Assembly (NCBI RefSeq): GCF_000186345.1
Contig: NC_014962.1
Coordinates: forward strand, 3,934,450 to 3,998,449
Reading direction: 5' to 3'
DNA length: 64,000 nucleotides
DNA from: Isosphaera pallida ATCC 43644
GTDB taxonomy: Bacteria; Planctomycetota; Planctomycetia; Isosphaerales; Isosphaeraceae
Shown: one piece after another, positions 1 through 10,027 of the stretch
How positions within the stretch are numbered: position 1 is the stretch's first letter
Layout of the letters: each line of letters begins with the position of its first letter
Program-made: the position numbers and the translations under genes
Notes under the pieces: model-generated
What the model saw: the letters and a program-made list of their open reading frames with translations, nothing else
Told to the model about the DNA's origin: nothing
Databases searched by the model: none

Positions 1-339
1 CTGGGGGCGGAGCATTTCCCGGAGGATCCCCACCATGATCTTCAAGGTTTCCAAAGGTTGATAGAGGTCCTCACCGTCCAGTTCCGTTAAATCGCCTTGA
101 TGACGGATCGGCGCGATGAGCAGGTGACCATTGTTGTAAGGGTAGCGATTGAGCCACACCATCGAGTGTGACCGCCGCCAGACCAGACCATTGACGCGGT
201 CGCGGCCGGGATCCTCGGCCAGTCCTCGGCAAAGGAAACAATCGGGGTGTGCAATAGAACGACGAGTGGGTTCGGGAGCCGGTGGACGATCCTCGCCCAG
301 AATGTAGCTCACGCGCCAGGGGGCCCAAAGTTGATCCAT
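1..339 (-). CDS. HIT family hydrolase/transferase, N-terminal part (cut by window edge)
   Basis: The reverse-strand frame is open from an ATG at 337-339 to base 1, so only the first 113 codons are present and the stop lies outside the window. The protein starts MDQLWAPWRVSYI. It has a CFLC pair at residues 34-37, as in HIT proteins with a possible zinc site, and the family block YPYNNGHLLIAP at residues 66-77. HIT proteins of this type hydrolyse or phosphorolyse nucleotide conjugates such as Ap4A. The catalytic HxHxH triad would lie further downstream and cannot be seen. No clear ribosome binding site precedes the ATG. The upstream gene is on the same strand 208 bp away. Family assignment is firm; substrate is unknown. 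Confidence 0.85.
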   Translation of the reverse strand, partial: MDQLWAPWRVSYILGEDRPPAPEPTRRSIAHPDCFLCRGLAEDPGRDRVNGLVWRRSHSMVWLNRYPYNNGHLLIAPIRHQGDLTELDGEDLYQPLETLKIMVGILREMLRPQ

Positions 340-547
340 GAATGAGTTCGAGTTCGGCGGAGAATCGTCGGTGGGGGTAGGGAACGGCTCGAGACAGCGT
401 GTGAGATCGAGACGAACAAGGCGACATCCCCTTCTGGTTTGGTAAGCGAGGTTGGTTCGAATCGAATCACGCGGTCATGATCGCATTCTAACCGAATTTC
501 GTCGGCAAGGGCAAAGGGAACCGACCGATGATCCAATTTCAGTGGGA

Positions 548-1507
548 TCAACCATCTCGACCACGCCAAAACGGTGACAGTCGCCCCCAGACTCGGCCTT
601 GGATGTGGTGACGGTGGACCAACCAGAGTTGGGGAGCCCGCACGAGGCGGTGACCGCCCGCAACCTGGAACTTGGCCGCGGAAGCAACGGAAGTAGCCAG
701 GTCGTCGTTCTCGTCACCGGTGGAAGCATTTCGTCGAAGACGCTCGGAAGTCGTTGGGAAACGCATCACCAGCACCGCCCAATGATCGGGGGGCACCACG
801 AATTCCCAACGATCGGTCAAATCGTTGGGCAGCTTGAACCAACTCGACCGGCCGTCTACCCGAAGGGCGACGACGTCCCAGGTGACCCGCTGACCTGGTC
901 CCGCAATCAAACGACCCACCTCGCCCTCGCTGGTTCCCAGTCCGCGAAACCGTCGAGCCTTCCAAACCCGCCCATCCCCAGTCGGCTCGAACCCTCCCAG
1001 CAAGGCCGCGATCCCTTGGACGGGCGGGACGCGGTCGGCCCGCCATAAGGGAGTTGCAACCCAAAGCCATTCACCGGACGCGAGCGCTTCGGGGTCGAAT
1101 CGCCTCGTGTCCACCGCGTAACGTCGTCCGTCGTCGGTTCGAACCGGATGAAAGACGGTCCAGGCGACACGCAAGGCCGGAATGTAGATCGCGCCGCCCA
1201 ACACCACGCCAGACCAAACGACCGCCACCCTCCAGTTCCAGTGTGGAAATCCGCGTCGTCGAGCCACCTTGGCCACCGAAACGACATGGAGGAGGTAGGC
1301 ATAAGCCACCATCATCCCACCCCAGACGGCCCCCCAGCCCAGGATCGCTCCCACCAACGCTGAGGTCCACGAGACGGCCACTCCAACCGCCTCACCGCGC
1401 TGTCCCCTGCGCCATGCGGCCCATCCCGGCACCGGGTAGGTCCACAGAGGCGATCCCGCTGCCGCCTGGTTCTCCTCCCCACGTGTCCCCCCCGATCGCT
1501 CCGCCAT
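548..1507 (-). CDS. Membrane protein with a degenerate signal peptidase I (S26)-like domain
   Basis: The frame is open from an ATG at 1558, but the ATG at 1507 is preceded at good distance by GGAGAGG, so I start there (319 aa, MAERSGG). Hydrophobic stretches lie at about residues 44-75 and 93-116. The soluble part then shows a pattern recalling signal peptidase I: VGRLIAGPGQRV (197-208, compare the family's R-x-x-G-x-P-G-x), VPPDHWAVL (238-246, compare VPxGHYFVLGD) and HIQGRVWGRLSPFW (301-314, compare the terminal I-x-G-x-x-x-x-x-x-P block). I cannot find the catalytic SMxPT serine or the lysine, so it is probably not an active peptidase. The match is by eye; a plain hypothetical membrane protein is the alternative. 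Confidence 0.6.
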   Translation of the reverse strand: MAERSGGTRGEENQAAAGSPLWTYPVPGWAAWRRGQRGEAVGVAVSWTSALVGAILGWGAVWGGMMVAYAYLLHVVSVAKVARRRGFPHWNWRVAVVWSGVVLGGAIYIPALRVAWTVFHPVRTDDGRRYAVDTRRFDPEALASGEWLWVATPLWRADRVPPVQGIAALLGGFEPTGDGRVWKARRFRGLGTSEGEVGRLIAGPGQRVTWDVVALRVDGRSSWFKLPNDLTDRWEFVVPPDHWAVLVMRFPTTSERLRRNASTGDENDDLATSVASAAKFQVAGGHRLVRAPQLWLVHRHHIQGRVWGRLSPFWRGRDG

Positions 1508-2135
1508 CACGTCGCCTCTCCAATGAGAGAGATCGCCATTCTCAAATCCAATCCCCATTGCAATCGAAACGGAACCCGCCCCTCAACTCAAATCGAATGG
1601 ACTACCTCCAAACACCTCGACTCGGACCGTCGCTCCATCAAGGTTCCGGCGGCCCCCCAACCACGTCCAACCATCGACTGGTCTTGCCGATTGACCCGCT
1701 CCGACTGTAATATGAGGACGTTCTATCCACGATCCCCCCGCCTTGACCGACCCAAGAATTGGGTAGTTTAACGCCTTTGCGAAACCTTCCCTCCATCTTC
1801 ACGCGGTCTGCACCGTCTTGGCGGACAATAGGGTGGGAAACGACACCGAAGGCCCTCCGATTCGATGTCGCCCGCTCCGTCCTGTGGATTTGATGGTTTT
1901 CGGTGGCCTTCGTTCGGCACGACGGCGCGAAAGCCTCAAGGACTTTCGCTTATCTTTCAACCGCGCCCCATGAAGGCGGAGGTTCCGAGTCGATGACGCC
2001 GGGTTGGCCACCGGGGTGTCTCCCGGCGGAACCACGACGAGCCGCTGGGACGATCCGCTTCCGACGAGTCCTTCTCTCTTGCCGCAGCCGGTTTCGATTT
2101 CCGGCGCGGTCTCCCGAACCCTTGGTTCCACCGCA
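1508..2135. other. Divergent intergenic region upstream of fusA
   Basis: This 628-bp stretch lies between the minus-strand membrane protein and fusA. No reading frame here looks like a real protein; the open frames are short and low in complexity. A possible sigma-70-type promoter on the plus strand is TTGCCG at 1684-1689, 18 bp, TAATAT at 1708-1713, which would leave a leader of roughly 420 nt before fusA. No tRNA or clear hairpin cluster was seen. Confidence 0.4.
1684..1713 (+). promoter_or_regulatory. Possible promoter for fusA
   Basis: TTGCCG (1684-1689) and TAATAT (1708-1713) are separated by 18 bp, close to the sigma-70 consensus in an otherwise GC-rich gap. It points towards fusA. No experimental support, and planctomycete promoters are poorly defined. 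Confidence 0.3.
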
Positions 2136-4241
2136 ATGGAAAATCTCAATCACGTTCGCAACATCGGCATTTCGGCTCACATCGACTCGGGAAAGACGAC
2201 CCTCACGGAGCGGATTCTGTTCTATTCCGGCAAGATCCACGTGATCCGCGAGGTCCGTGGCGAAGGGGCCGTGATGGACCACATGGAACTGGAGAAGGAA
2301 CGAGGGATCACGATCACCTCGGCAGCCACCACGGTCGCCTGGGAGGATCGGTTGGAAGGGGTCCAAAAGAAGATCAACATCATCGACACCCCCGGCCACG
2401 TGGACTTTACGGTGGAGGTCGAACGATCGCTGCGAGTGCTTGACGGTGCGGTCCTGGTGCTTTGCGCCGTGGCTGGGGTGCAGTCGCAATCGATCACGGT
2501 GGACCGTCAGATGAAGCGGTACAACGTGCCCCGACTGGCCTTCATCAACAAGATGGACCGCACCGGAGCCAACCCGGCTAGCGTAATTCAACAACTTGAA
2601 GAGAAGCTTGGTCTTCAGCCGGTGCCGCTCCAACTACCGATCGGGGCCGAATCCAACTTCGAGGGCGTCCTCGACCTGATCAACCGCGAAGCGATCTACT
2701 TCGATGGTCCCAAGGGTGAAACCGTTCGGCGTGAGCCAGTGCCTGCGGAGTACAAAGACCAAGTCGAACGGGCCCGTCAAGGGATGTTGGAAACCCTCTC
2801 ATTGGTTTCCGACCCGATCATGGAACTGCTGCTCGAAGAGTCGGAAGTTCCCCTCGACCTGATCCACAAGACCATCCGCGAGGCAACGATCGCCAACCAA
2901 ATCTGCCCAGTCCTGATGGGGTCGGCCTACAAGAACAAAGGAGTCCAGCCCCTGCTGGACGCGGTGTGCGCTTATCTGCCCAGCCCACTCGACCGCCAGG
3001 TCAAGGCGTTCGACAACAACATCGGCCAGGATGTCATGCTGGAGGCCAACGCCGAGAAGCCACTCGTGGCGATGGCCTTCAAGCTGGTCGAGGAGGCGTT
3101 TGGTCAGGTGACTTACACCCGAATCTACCAGGGCACCCTCCGCAAAGGCGAGTTCTACTACAACTCGCGTCTGAAGAAGAAGCAGCGCGTGAGCCGCATC
3201 CTCCGGGTCCACTCCGACCAGAAGGAGGACATCGATATGGCCGAAGCCGGCGACATCGTAGCGGTCATGGGCTTCGAGTGCGCTACGGGGGATACGTATT
3301 GCGCCGAGGGTCTGAATCTGTCGCTTGAGAGTATCTACGCCGCCGAGCCGGTGATCGACCTGTCGATCGCCCCTGTCAAGCGGGCCGATCAGGACAAACT
3401 CTCCAAGGCCCTCAACCGCTTCATGCGCGAGGATCCGACCTTCCGGGTCCATGTCGATCCCGAGACCTCCGAGACGATCATCTCGGGCATGGGCGAACTC
3501 CACCTGGAGATTTACGTCGAGCGGATCCGCCGCGAGTATAAAGTCGAATGCGTAGTAGGTCAGCCTAAGGTGAGCTACCGCGAGTATCCCACCAAGGAAG
3601 TGGCCTACGACTACAAGCATAAGAAGCAAACCGGTGGCTCGGGACAATATGGACACGTCAAGGGCACCCTTATCCCCCTGCCGCCCGACTCGCCGGAGAC
3701 CTTCATTTTTGAAAACCGGATCACCGGCGGTCGGATTCCGAGCGAGTACATTCCCTCGGTCGAGAAGGGGTTCCGTCGCGCCCTCGAGAAAGGCCCGCTG
3801 GGCGGCTACGAGGTCATTGGCGTCAAGATGGTTCTGGAGGATGGCAGCTACCACGACGTGGACTCCTCCGACATGGCGTTCCAAATCACCGGCTACGACG
3901 CCTTCCGTGAGGCCTTTCGCAAGGCCGACCCCGCGTTGCTCGAACCGATCATGAAGGTCGAGGTCGAATGCCCGATCGAATTCCAGGGCCCAGTCACTGG
4001 CTCGATCTCTGCCAAGCGCGGTGTCATCCTCGGCACCGACACCCGTTCGGGCTTCTGTGTGATCACCTGTGAAGTGCCACTCTCGGAAATGTTCGGCTAC
4101 TCCAACGACCTGCGGAGCATGACCCAGGGCAAGGGCGGTTTCAGTATGGAATTCCTCAAGTATCAGAAGATGCCGGCCCGTCTTCAGGAGGAGGTGCTCA
4201 AGAAGGTCCGCGAGGAAGCCAATCAGACCGTCAAGGTTTGA
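2136..4241 (+). CDS. fusA: Elongation factor G, spd/mitochondrial EFG1-like type
   Basis: Translational GTPase that moves tRNA and mRNA through the ribosome in the cytoplasm. I start at the ATG at 2136 (MENLNHVRN, 701 aa); the frame is open 44 codons further up, but that extension has no EF-G similarity. G motifs: AHIDSGKT (14-21), RGITI (56-60), DTPGH (84-88), NKMD (138-141). Domain IV carries [12 protein letters not shown] and the C-terminus has [27 protein letters not shown], followed by VRGEGAVMD, is the form typical of mitochondrial EFG1 and the spirochaete/planctomycete/delta-proteobacterial spdEFG1 class; ordinary bacterial EF-G has HIDAGKTT. Length is normal. It stands alone with its own terminator, not beside rpsL/rpsG. 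Confidence 0.96.
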   Translation: MENLNHVRNIGISAHIDSGKTTLTERILFYSGKIHVIREVRGEGAVMDHMELEKERGITITSAATTVAWEDRLEGVQKKINIIDTPGHVDFTVEVERSLRVLDGAVLVLCAVAGVQSQSITVDRQMKRYNVPRLAFINKMDRTGANPASVIQQLEEKLGLQPVPLQLPIGAESNFEGVLDLINREAIYFDGPKGETVRREPVPAEYKDQVERARQGMLETLSLVSDPIMELLLEESEVPLDLIHKTIREATIANQICPVLMGSAYKNKGVQPLLDAVCAYLPSPLDRQVKAFDNNIGQDVMLEANAEKPLVAMAFKLVEEAFGQVTYTRIYQGTLRKGEFYYNSRLKKKQRVSRILRVHSDQKEDIDMAEAGDIVAVMGFECATGDTYCAEGLNLSLESIYAAEPVIDLSIAPVKRADQDKLSKALNRFMREDPTFRVHVDPETSETIISGMGELHLEIYVERIRREYKVECVVGQPKVSYREYPTKEVAYDYKHKKQTGGSGQYGHVKGTLIPLPPDSPETFIFENRITGGRIPSEYIPSVEKGFRRALEKGPLGGYEVIGVKMVLEDGSYHDVDSSDMAFQITGYDAFREAFRKADPALLEPIMKVEVECPIEFQGPVTGSISAKRGVILGTDTRSGFCVITCEVPLSEMFGYSNDLRSMTQGKGGFSMEFLKYQKMPARLQEEVLKKVREEANQTVKV

Positions 4242-4267
4242 CCATCCTCGGCTCCATCCGGTTCGGT

Positions 4268-4300
4268 TCGGTCCCGACATAAGTCGGGGCCGACCGTTTT
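4268..4300 (+). terminator. Rho-independent terminator after fusA
   Basis: An 11-bp stem with one G-U pair and an ATAA loop (TCGGTCCCGAC / GTCGGGGCCGA, 4268-4293) is followed by CCGTTTT. It lies 27 bp after the fusA stop. This is the clearest intrinsic terminator in the window. Confidence 0.8.
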
Positions 4301-4315
4301 GGCCTGTTTTGGTCT

Positions 4316-4348
4316 GAACGAGGGATCGCCGGAGAACGAGGGATCGCC
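4316..4348. repeat. 15-bp direct repeat, 18-bp period
   Basis: GAACGAGGGATCGCC occurs at 4316-4330 and again at 4334-4348, just after the fusA terminator. Only two copies; function unknown. Confidence 0.7.
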
Positions 4349-4622
4349 AGACTCGCTTCCCACCACCAAACGCAACGGCGGCCACGAACACCCTCCCCCA
4401 CCCACGCTGTTCCACGAAACGGCGACCAAGCGGGATGTTCTTAGCCCCCCGGGCTGCCGTTTTGCTTGGAACCTCCGCCATTCTCGTCATTCATTTCAGA
4501 TTGGGGCGCGCCATCTCCGCCCCAATGAAACGGAGAACGGTGAGTGTTATACGAAATGACGAGGTGGGTGTGATTCCCAAAGGCCGTCGCCATGCCTCCA
4601 GCTCCGGGCGAGGTTCCGCAAC

Positions 4623-7337
4623 GTGTTCCCTCCTTCACGTGACCCCAAGTCGGCCGAGGCCCACACCGTGCCGGGGACTTGGACCGATTGCCTGGCTTGG
4701 CCCACGTTAGCGGTCGTCGTCATGATCTGGCTGGGCCCGGTCGGTCCCGGTGGCATGGTGCCGGTGGGTGGCGACCTGACCCGGTTTCAATTTGGGTTGA
4801 TGAGCCACTTCAGCGACGCGCTGGCCAATCGGGTTGCCGGTCTCGACTCCGAAGACCAACAAAGGGCTGATCCTCTGGTCTGGAACGACCGTTGGGGGTT
4901 TGGTTTTCCCGCGCTGGCCGAAAGCCAGATGGGCGTTTTTTCCCCAGTTCATCAATTCTTATTCAGAATTGGATCTGTTGAAGCAGCGATTTCGTGGAGT
5001 CTTTGGTTTCACACTCTGCTTGCCGCGACGGGTGCGTATTGGTTGGCGCGTGGCCTGGGGATTAGACCCTGGGGAAGTTGCGTGAGCGGTCTTGCGTGGA
5101 CGACGTCAGGATTCTTTCTGATCCACTTGACTCATCAATGGGCGGCGGCGACTGCGTGCTGGACGCCCTGGATTTTGGGTCTTGGCTGGCGGATCTTAGT
5201 TGTTCGGGGCTCTCAGGATCGTGGCTGGAATGACGCCTCGGGTTGGCGATCGGGGCTAGAATCGCGCCTTGCGGTGCTCTTGGCGTTGGCGGTCGCCCTT
5301 CAGATCACGCCGGGTCATTTCCAATTGGCCTTTCAGACCTTGATTGGTTTGGGGTTGATGGCTGTTTGGATCACTTTGGACTCTGGAGGGGGTGGAAACC
5401 GTCTTGGAATCCGTCTGCAACGTTTGCTCAAGGTGGGTTTGGGGACTGCGGGAGGGTTGGTCTTGGCCACCGCCCAACTCGGTCCCACCTGGCGTTTGGC
5501 CGAGCAGGCTCAAGCGACGCGAACCGTCGAGTACCTTTCCGAGTTCTGTCTGACGCCGCTGCATCTGATCAACCTGATCGCGCCCCGGCTTTTTCATGAC
5601 TCGGCCCTGTGGCGTCCGGTGGCGTGGGACCCGTTTCACACCTCGCCCGAGGAATGCTTGGCGTATGTTGGAGTGATCCCGCTCATCCTGGCACTGGGCG
5701 GGTTGATGGGGTGGATTCGCAGCCGGGCGGTTCGGGTGGCAACGGTGTGGGCGGTGGTGGGAACCGCGTTGAGCCTGGGTCCGCATCTGCCGGGCTTCGT
5801 TGCTTTGCTTGAGCTGCCCGGCTTCTCGTTGTTCCGCGCGCCGGCCCGTTGGACCGCGTTGGGTGGTTTGGGGCTGGCGCTCTTGGCGGGGTTTGGCTTC
5901 GATCGAATTCGCTTGGTCCCATCGTCCAGACGCCTGCTGGCGGGTGGCGGCGTAGCGATGCTGGTGCTGATGGGCCTGACGGTGATCTTGGTCATGTGGA
6001 CGTTGAAACCGCCCCCCCGCGACACTTCGAGAGATCACCCAGTAGCGCGGCTGGTCAACGGCCTGCTAGCACGTCTCCCTTGGTCCCAGACCATCGAGTT
6101 GAGCGAACTCCGTGACCGCGCTCATCGCCCTCAAGACCGTGATCCGCGGGTCCGCGAATGGTTGGCCTGCCAGGGAATCGCCCAACCTAACGCCGGCGAC
6201 CTGACCCTGGCCGAACGTCTCGACGACCTGATCGCGCGCGAAACGCTCCCCACCGCGCTGCTCCTCGTCGCGTTGGTGACGCTTGGCCTGATCCTAGACC
6301 GACATCCCCGCATCTTAAGCATGACGTTGGTCGTTTTGACCATCCTCGAACTTCTTCGGATGAGCGCTCAGGAACCCTTGCAAACGCCAAATCATTGGAC
6401 CTGGGGTCCCTCGGCGGTGTTGGCTTTTGAACCGATCGGTCCTCCTACGCTGGTTGAACGCAGTCCGGTGCTTTCCCTGTTGGCGCGCGAGGCGGCAGGG
6501 CGGCGGGTCTGGTTCGGCGACGCCCGCAACCTGCCCCTGGCCGCCGGAGCCGCGCCGGTGGAGGCGTACCGAACGCTCGACCTGCCCTCCCCGCCTCCGC
6601 TGTCGCTGCTGGAGGCCACTGGGGCTCTGGGCGACTCGGCCGCACTTGACGCTGTGGCTCGGCTCTACGGCGTCAGCCACCGCGTCCTCGACCCTCGGGA
6701 GTTGGCGGCTCGCCCGCCTGACCATGCCGATTCCCAAACGCACCCACCCCTTGAGGTGATCGACGACCCGCATCTGGCCGGTTGGTTATTCGGCCGAGCC
6801 TGGGCCACGCTTCAACCCCGACACGCCCAATTCGGCATCCTCCGGCTCGCCCGCGCAGACGAACCCCTCCCGATCGCCTGGCGGATCGATCAGCCTTTGG
6901 ACGACGTGGCCAAGCTGCTGGAAACCAACGATCCCCGCGTGGCGCTCGATCTGGTCGCCCAGGCTCAACCGATCGAACAGGCCAGGGTCAATCGTTATGC
7001 GTGGTTGGTGGACGCCAACATCGGCGCGAAATCCTGTTGCATGTTGATCACTCGAACCTTCGACCCTGCCTGGCGAATCGAGCTCAACGGAACGCCCGCC
7101 CCGTCGAGCGCAATCCGCGTCGGGTTGGGCGGATGGACCTTGGTTCCCCTGAGCGGTCCCGGCCCCTGGACCTTCGAGGCCCGCTACGACCCCGACCTTT
7201 CCTGGGATCCACGCACCATCAAAAGCGGGCGGCTGGTCTCGCTGTTGGCCTTGATCCTTGGCGTTATGGGATTGGCCCGGCCGTCCTGGTTGAGCTTGAG
7301 TTGCCGTTCGGCGACCAGCGCGGGTTTGGGAAACTGA
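4623..7337 (+). CDS. Large polytopic membrane protein, YfhO-like
   Basis: 904 aa from a GTG at 4623; the true start is uncertain because no strong ribosome binding site is visible. The N-terminal two thirds contain about twelve hydrophobic segments. Family-like signs are GGDLTRFQF in the first periplasmic loop, NDRWGFGFPALAES, the ECLAYVGVIPLILALGG segment and FRAPARWTALGGLGLALLAGFG, all resembling YfhO-type membrane proteins of the GT-C glycosyltransferase kind. The C-terminal soluble part ends in a small beta-type region (TFDPAWRIELNG, then TFEARYDPDLSW) as in YfhO proteins. B. subtilis YfhO acts in lipoteichoic acid glycosylation; the role here is unknown. It precedes argC by 129 bp, with no evident functional link. 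Confidence 0.7.
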   Translation: MFPPSRDPKSAEAHTVPGTWTDCLAWPTLAVVVMIWLGPVGPGGMVPVGGDLTRFQFGLMSHFSDALANRVAGLDSEDQQRADPLVWNDRWGFGFPALAESQMGVFSPVHQFLFRIGSVEAAISWSLWFHTLLAATGAYWLARGLGIRPWGSCVSGLAWTTSGFFLIHLTHQWAAATACWTPWILGLGWRILVVRGSQDRGWNDASGWRSGLESRLAVLLALAVALQITPGHFQLAFQTLIGLGLMAVWITLDSGGGGNRLGIRLQRLLKVGLGTAGGLVLATAQLGPTWRLAEQAQATRTVEYLSEFCLTPLHLINLIAPRLFHDSALWRPVAWDPFHTSPEECLAYVGVIPLILALGGLMGWIRSRAVRVATVWAVVGTALSLGPHLPGFVALLELPGFSLFRAPARWTALGGLGLALLAGFGFDRIRLVPSSRRLLAGGGVAMLVLMGLTVILVMWTLKPPPRDTSRDHPVARLVNGLLARLPWSQTIELSELRDRAHRPQDRDPRVREWLACQGIAQPNAGDLTLAERLDDLIARETLPTALLLVALVTLGLILDRHPRILSMTLVVLTILELLRMSAQEPLQTPNHWTWGPSAVLAFEPIGPPTLVERSPVLSLLAREAAGRRVWFGDARNLPLAAGAAPVEAYRTLDLPSPPPLSLLEATGALGDSAALDAVARLYGVSHRVLDPRELAARPPDHADSQTHPPLEVIDDPHLAGWLFGRAWATLQPRHAQFGILRLARADEPLPIAWRIDQPLDDVAKLLETNDPRVALDLVAQAQPIEQARVNRYAWLVDANIGAKSCCMLITRTFDPAWRIELNGTPAPSSAIRVGLGGWTLVPLSGPGPWTFEARYDPDLSWDPRTIKSGRLVSLLALILGVMGLARPSWLSLSCRSATSAGLGN

Positions 7338-7466
7338 TGAGGAGAGACTGGTGGACATCGCCGGCGGGGGGCGTCATCATCATCCTATCCTGGTCACCGC
7401 CGTCCCGCTGATATTCAAGGCGGAACGCGGAGGGTGAAAACGCATCCAGGCGGGGAGACGCGAGGG

Positions 7467-8492
7467 ATGATTGATGTGGCGATCGTAGGAGCCACTGGGT
7501 ACACGGCGTTGGAACTGGCGCGGATGATCTTGAATCATCCTCAAGCCCGTCTCACCCTGGCGACCTCGCGTCAAGAGGACCGCCCCCGTCTGGACACGGT
7601 TCATCCCTCGCTGGCGCGTCGAACCACCTTGAGTTGCGAACCTTACGACCCCGACCGGGTGGCGGAACTGGCACAGGTCGCGTTTTTGGGGCTGCCTCAC
7701 ACCGCCAGCCTGGAGGCGGTTCCTGACCTGAGACGCCGAGGCGTGCGGGTCATTGACCTGTCGGCTGACTATCGGCTCAAATGCGCAGAAACCTACCATG
7801 ATTGGTATGGTCATGTCCACACCGATCCCGCCGGGTTGGCCGAAGCGGTTTACGGCCTGCCGGAGTTGTTCCGGGAGCGCATTCCCACCGCTAACCTGAT
7901 CGCCAACCCCGGCTGCTACACCTCCACCGCGATCCTCGCGCTGGCTCCCTTGGTCGCGGAGGACAAGATCGACCGCCGTTCAATCATCATCGACGCCAAA
8001 AGCGGGGTCTCTGGCGCGGGACGCACCCCCAAGCTGACCACCCATTTTCCCGAATGCAACGAGAGCCTGGCCGCCTACAACGTGGGACGGCATCGCCACA
8101 CCCCCGAAATCGACCAGATCTTGAGCGAAGTCGGTTGTTCCCGCCGTAACGAGCCGGTGGAGGTCATCTTCACCCCTCATCTGGTGCCGATGGATCGGGG
8201 CATTCTGGCAACCATTTATGCCCAACCCCTGGCCTCGGAATCCGAAGCTGATTTGATGGACCTCTATCGGTCCTTCTATCGCCATTGTCCCTGCGTGCGG
8301 GTCACGTCCGGTTTACCCGCCACCAAAGATTCAGCCCACACCAACTGGTTCGACGTCACGGTGCGGATCGTGCGGGGACGCATCGTTGTCCTCGCGGCGC
8401 TCGACAACCTCATCAAAGGAGCCGCCGGGGTGGCGATCCAAAACTTCAACCTGATGCACCACCTGCCCGAAACAACCGGCATCCCGTTGTGA
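7467..8492 (+). CDS. argC: N-acetyl-gamma-glutamyl-phosphate reductase
   Basis: Cytoplasmic enzyme of arginine synthesis that reduces N-acetylglutamyl-5-phosphate to the semialdehyde with NADPH. The ATG at 7467 (MIDVAIVGATGYTALEL, 341 aa) has GGGGAG upstream; the frame also opens at a GTG 11 codons earlier. The nucleotide-binding GATGYT is at 9-13 or so and the catalytic cysteine is C150 in NPGCYTSTA. A conserved histidine lies in NVGRHRHTPEI. Length fits type 1 ArgC. It stands apart from other arg genes; an ArgA-like acetyltransferase lies 22 kb away on the other strand. Confidence 0.96.
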   Translation: MIDVAIVGATGYTALELARMILNHPQARLTLATSRQEDRPRLDTVHPSLARRTTLSCEPYDPDRVAELAQVAFLGLPHTASLEAVPDLRRRGVRVIDLSADYRLKCAETYHDWYGHVHTDPAGLAEAVYGLPELFRERIPTANLIANPGCYTSTAILALAPLVAEDKIDRRSIIIDAKSGVSGAGRTPKLTTHFPECNESLAAYNVGRHRHTPEIDQILSEVGCSRRNEPVEVIFTPHLVPMDRGILATIYAQPLASESEADLMDLYRSFYRHCPCVRVTSGLPATKDSAHTNWFDVTVRIVRGRIVVLAALDNLIKGAAGVAIQNFNLMHHLPETTGIPL

Positions 8493-8578
8493 AACGACGC
8501 AGCACGGCGCAACGCGGCACACTTCGCTGAGCCCCGTCGTCCTCTCCGGAACCGCAACCACAATGGAGCCTGCTTCCC

Positions 8579-9937
8579 ATGTTCCTCGTCGAAACCGCAA
8601 TCCCACACCCTCAGCATCTCAATCGGTTGATCCGAGGATTGATCGCCATGACCACCGCCTTGACGTTCCTCAATGCCGCCGACGAGGCTGAGGCTCAGCC
8701 CGCCGGGGTCAACTACGACGAATCCAAGGTGCCCGCCTACACTCTGCCCGATCCTTTGGCCCCCGGCGGCGGTCCCCGGGTTCAATCCGCTGACGAATGG
8801 CGCGAACGGGGACGACCCGCCACCCTCGACCTCTTCAAACGGTTCATGTTCGGCGTGATTCCCGAAGGCCAGGTCATCACACGAGCCGACTTGATCTCCG
8901 ATCATGAGGTTTTCGACGGCAAGGGCCGGCGACGCGAATACACCCTGACACTGACCGGCCCGACCGGTCGTTCAATCGCCGTGGATATTCTGGTTTACAC
9001 GCCGGTCGATCCGAAGCGGGCCGATCGCTCCTGGCCCGCCTTCCTGGGTTTGAATTTCAAAGGAAACCACGCGGTCGATCCCGACCCCCGCATCAAGCTC
9101 TGCAGCTCCTGGTTGCGCCCCGACGGAGACAACGTGGTGAACAACCGGGCCACGGAGAAGGGACGCGGAAGCGAACGCTCGCGGTGGCCGATCCAGACGA
9201 TCCTGGGACGCGGCTACGCCGTGGTCACCGCCTGTTATCACGACATCGACCCGGATTACGACGACGGCTTTGAAAATGGTGCTCATGCCCTGTTCGCAGA
9301 GGGACGGGGACGACCCCGCGACCCGTCAGCCTGGGGCAGCATCGCCGCCTGGGCCTGGGGCCTGAGCCGAATTCGAGACCACCTCCAAACCGTTCCCGAA
9401 ATCGACCCCTCCCGCGTGGCCGTCATGGGCCATTCGCGCCTGGGCAAAACCGCATTATGGGCCGGAGCGCTCGACGAACGCTTCGCCCTGGTGATCTCCA
9501 ACGAATCAGGCTGTGGAGGCGCGGCGCTGAGCCGTCGGCGTTTCGGTGAGACGCTTGAACGCATCAACACTGCTGCCCCTCATTGGTTTTGCAGCGCCTT
9601 TCATACGTTCAATGGCAAGGAAGACGCATTGCCGTTCGATCAACATCAATTGATCGCGTTGGCGGCCCCGCGTCCCGTGCTGGTCTGCTCGGCCTCGGAA
9701 GACCTCTGGGCCGATCCTAAAGGGGAATTCCTGTCGGCTTTGAACGCCGATCCGGTTTATCGTCTGTTGGGGTTCGTGGGGATGGAGGCCCGGGAGATGC
9801 CGGGGATCGGCGAGCCCATCCTCTCCCGAGTTGGTTATCATATTCGAGCCGGCAAACATGATACCACCGACGTGGATTGGGCCGTCTTCCTTGACTTCGC
9901 CGATCGCCACCTGACCGCGACCATCCGACCTGATTGA
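8579..9937 (+). CDS. CE15-type glucuronoyl methylesterase, exported
   Basis: 452 aa alpha/beta hydrolase. The N-terminus carries a probable signal peptide (RLIRGLIAMTTALTFLNAADEAEA), so it likely acts outside the cytoplasm. The nucleophile motif is GHSRLGKT (284-291, Ser286), the usual bacterial CE15 form. The acid is probably Glu309 in NESGCGG and the histidine His427 in AGKHDTTDVDW; HWFC at 335-338 is also typical. CE15 enzymes cleave esters of 4-O-methyl-glucuronate linking xylan to lignin, though bacterial members vary in substrate. Start at ATG 8579 has GGAG about ten bases upstream; ATG 8648 is an alternative that shortens the signal peptide. It is followed 90 bp later by a sulfatase, suggesting polysaccharide breakdown. 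Confidence 0.85.
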   Translation: MFLVETAIPHPQHLNRLIRGLIAMTTALTFLNAADEAEAQPAGVNYDESKVPAYTLPDPLAPGGGPRVQSADEWRERGRPATLDLFKRFMFGVIPEGQVITRADLISDHEVFDGKGRRREYTLTLTGPTGRSIAVDILVYTPVDPKRADRSWPAFLGLNFKGNHAVDPDPRIKLCSSWLRPDGDNVVNNRATEKGRGSERSRWPIQTILGRGYAVVTACYHDIDPDYDDGFENGAHALFAEGRGRPRDPSAWGSIAAWAWGLSRIRDHLQTVPEIDPSRVAVMGHSRLGKTALWAGALDERFALVISNESGCGGAALSRRRFGETLERINTAAPHWFCSAFHTFNGKEDALPFDQHQLIALAAPRPVLVCSASEDLWADPKGEFLSALNADPVYRLLGFVGMEAREMPGIGEPILSRVGYHIRAGKHDTTDVDWAVFLDFADRHLTATIRPD

Positions 9938-10027
9938 GGTCAATCGTCAACGCCCTGAACCAAGTTCCCTTTTGCTATCCAAGCATGCGTTTTCTCTCCC
10001 TTGTTACGAATCATTTGGGAGTTCTGA

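Larger units (their letters stand above)
4242..4622. other. Intergenic region with terminator and short direct repeat
   Basis: 381 bp between fusA and the YfhO-like gene. It holds the fusA terminator and a 15-bp direct repeat, GAACGAGGGATCGCC at 4316-4330 and 4334-4348. The rest shows no convincing gene. The short open frames here are not protein-like. Confidence 0.5.

Noticed and set aside
2799-4490. 563-codon minus-strand frame opposite fusA
   Set aside because: Antisense shadow of a highly biased GC-rich gene.
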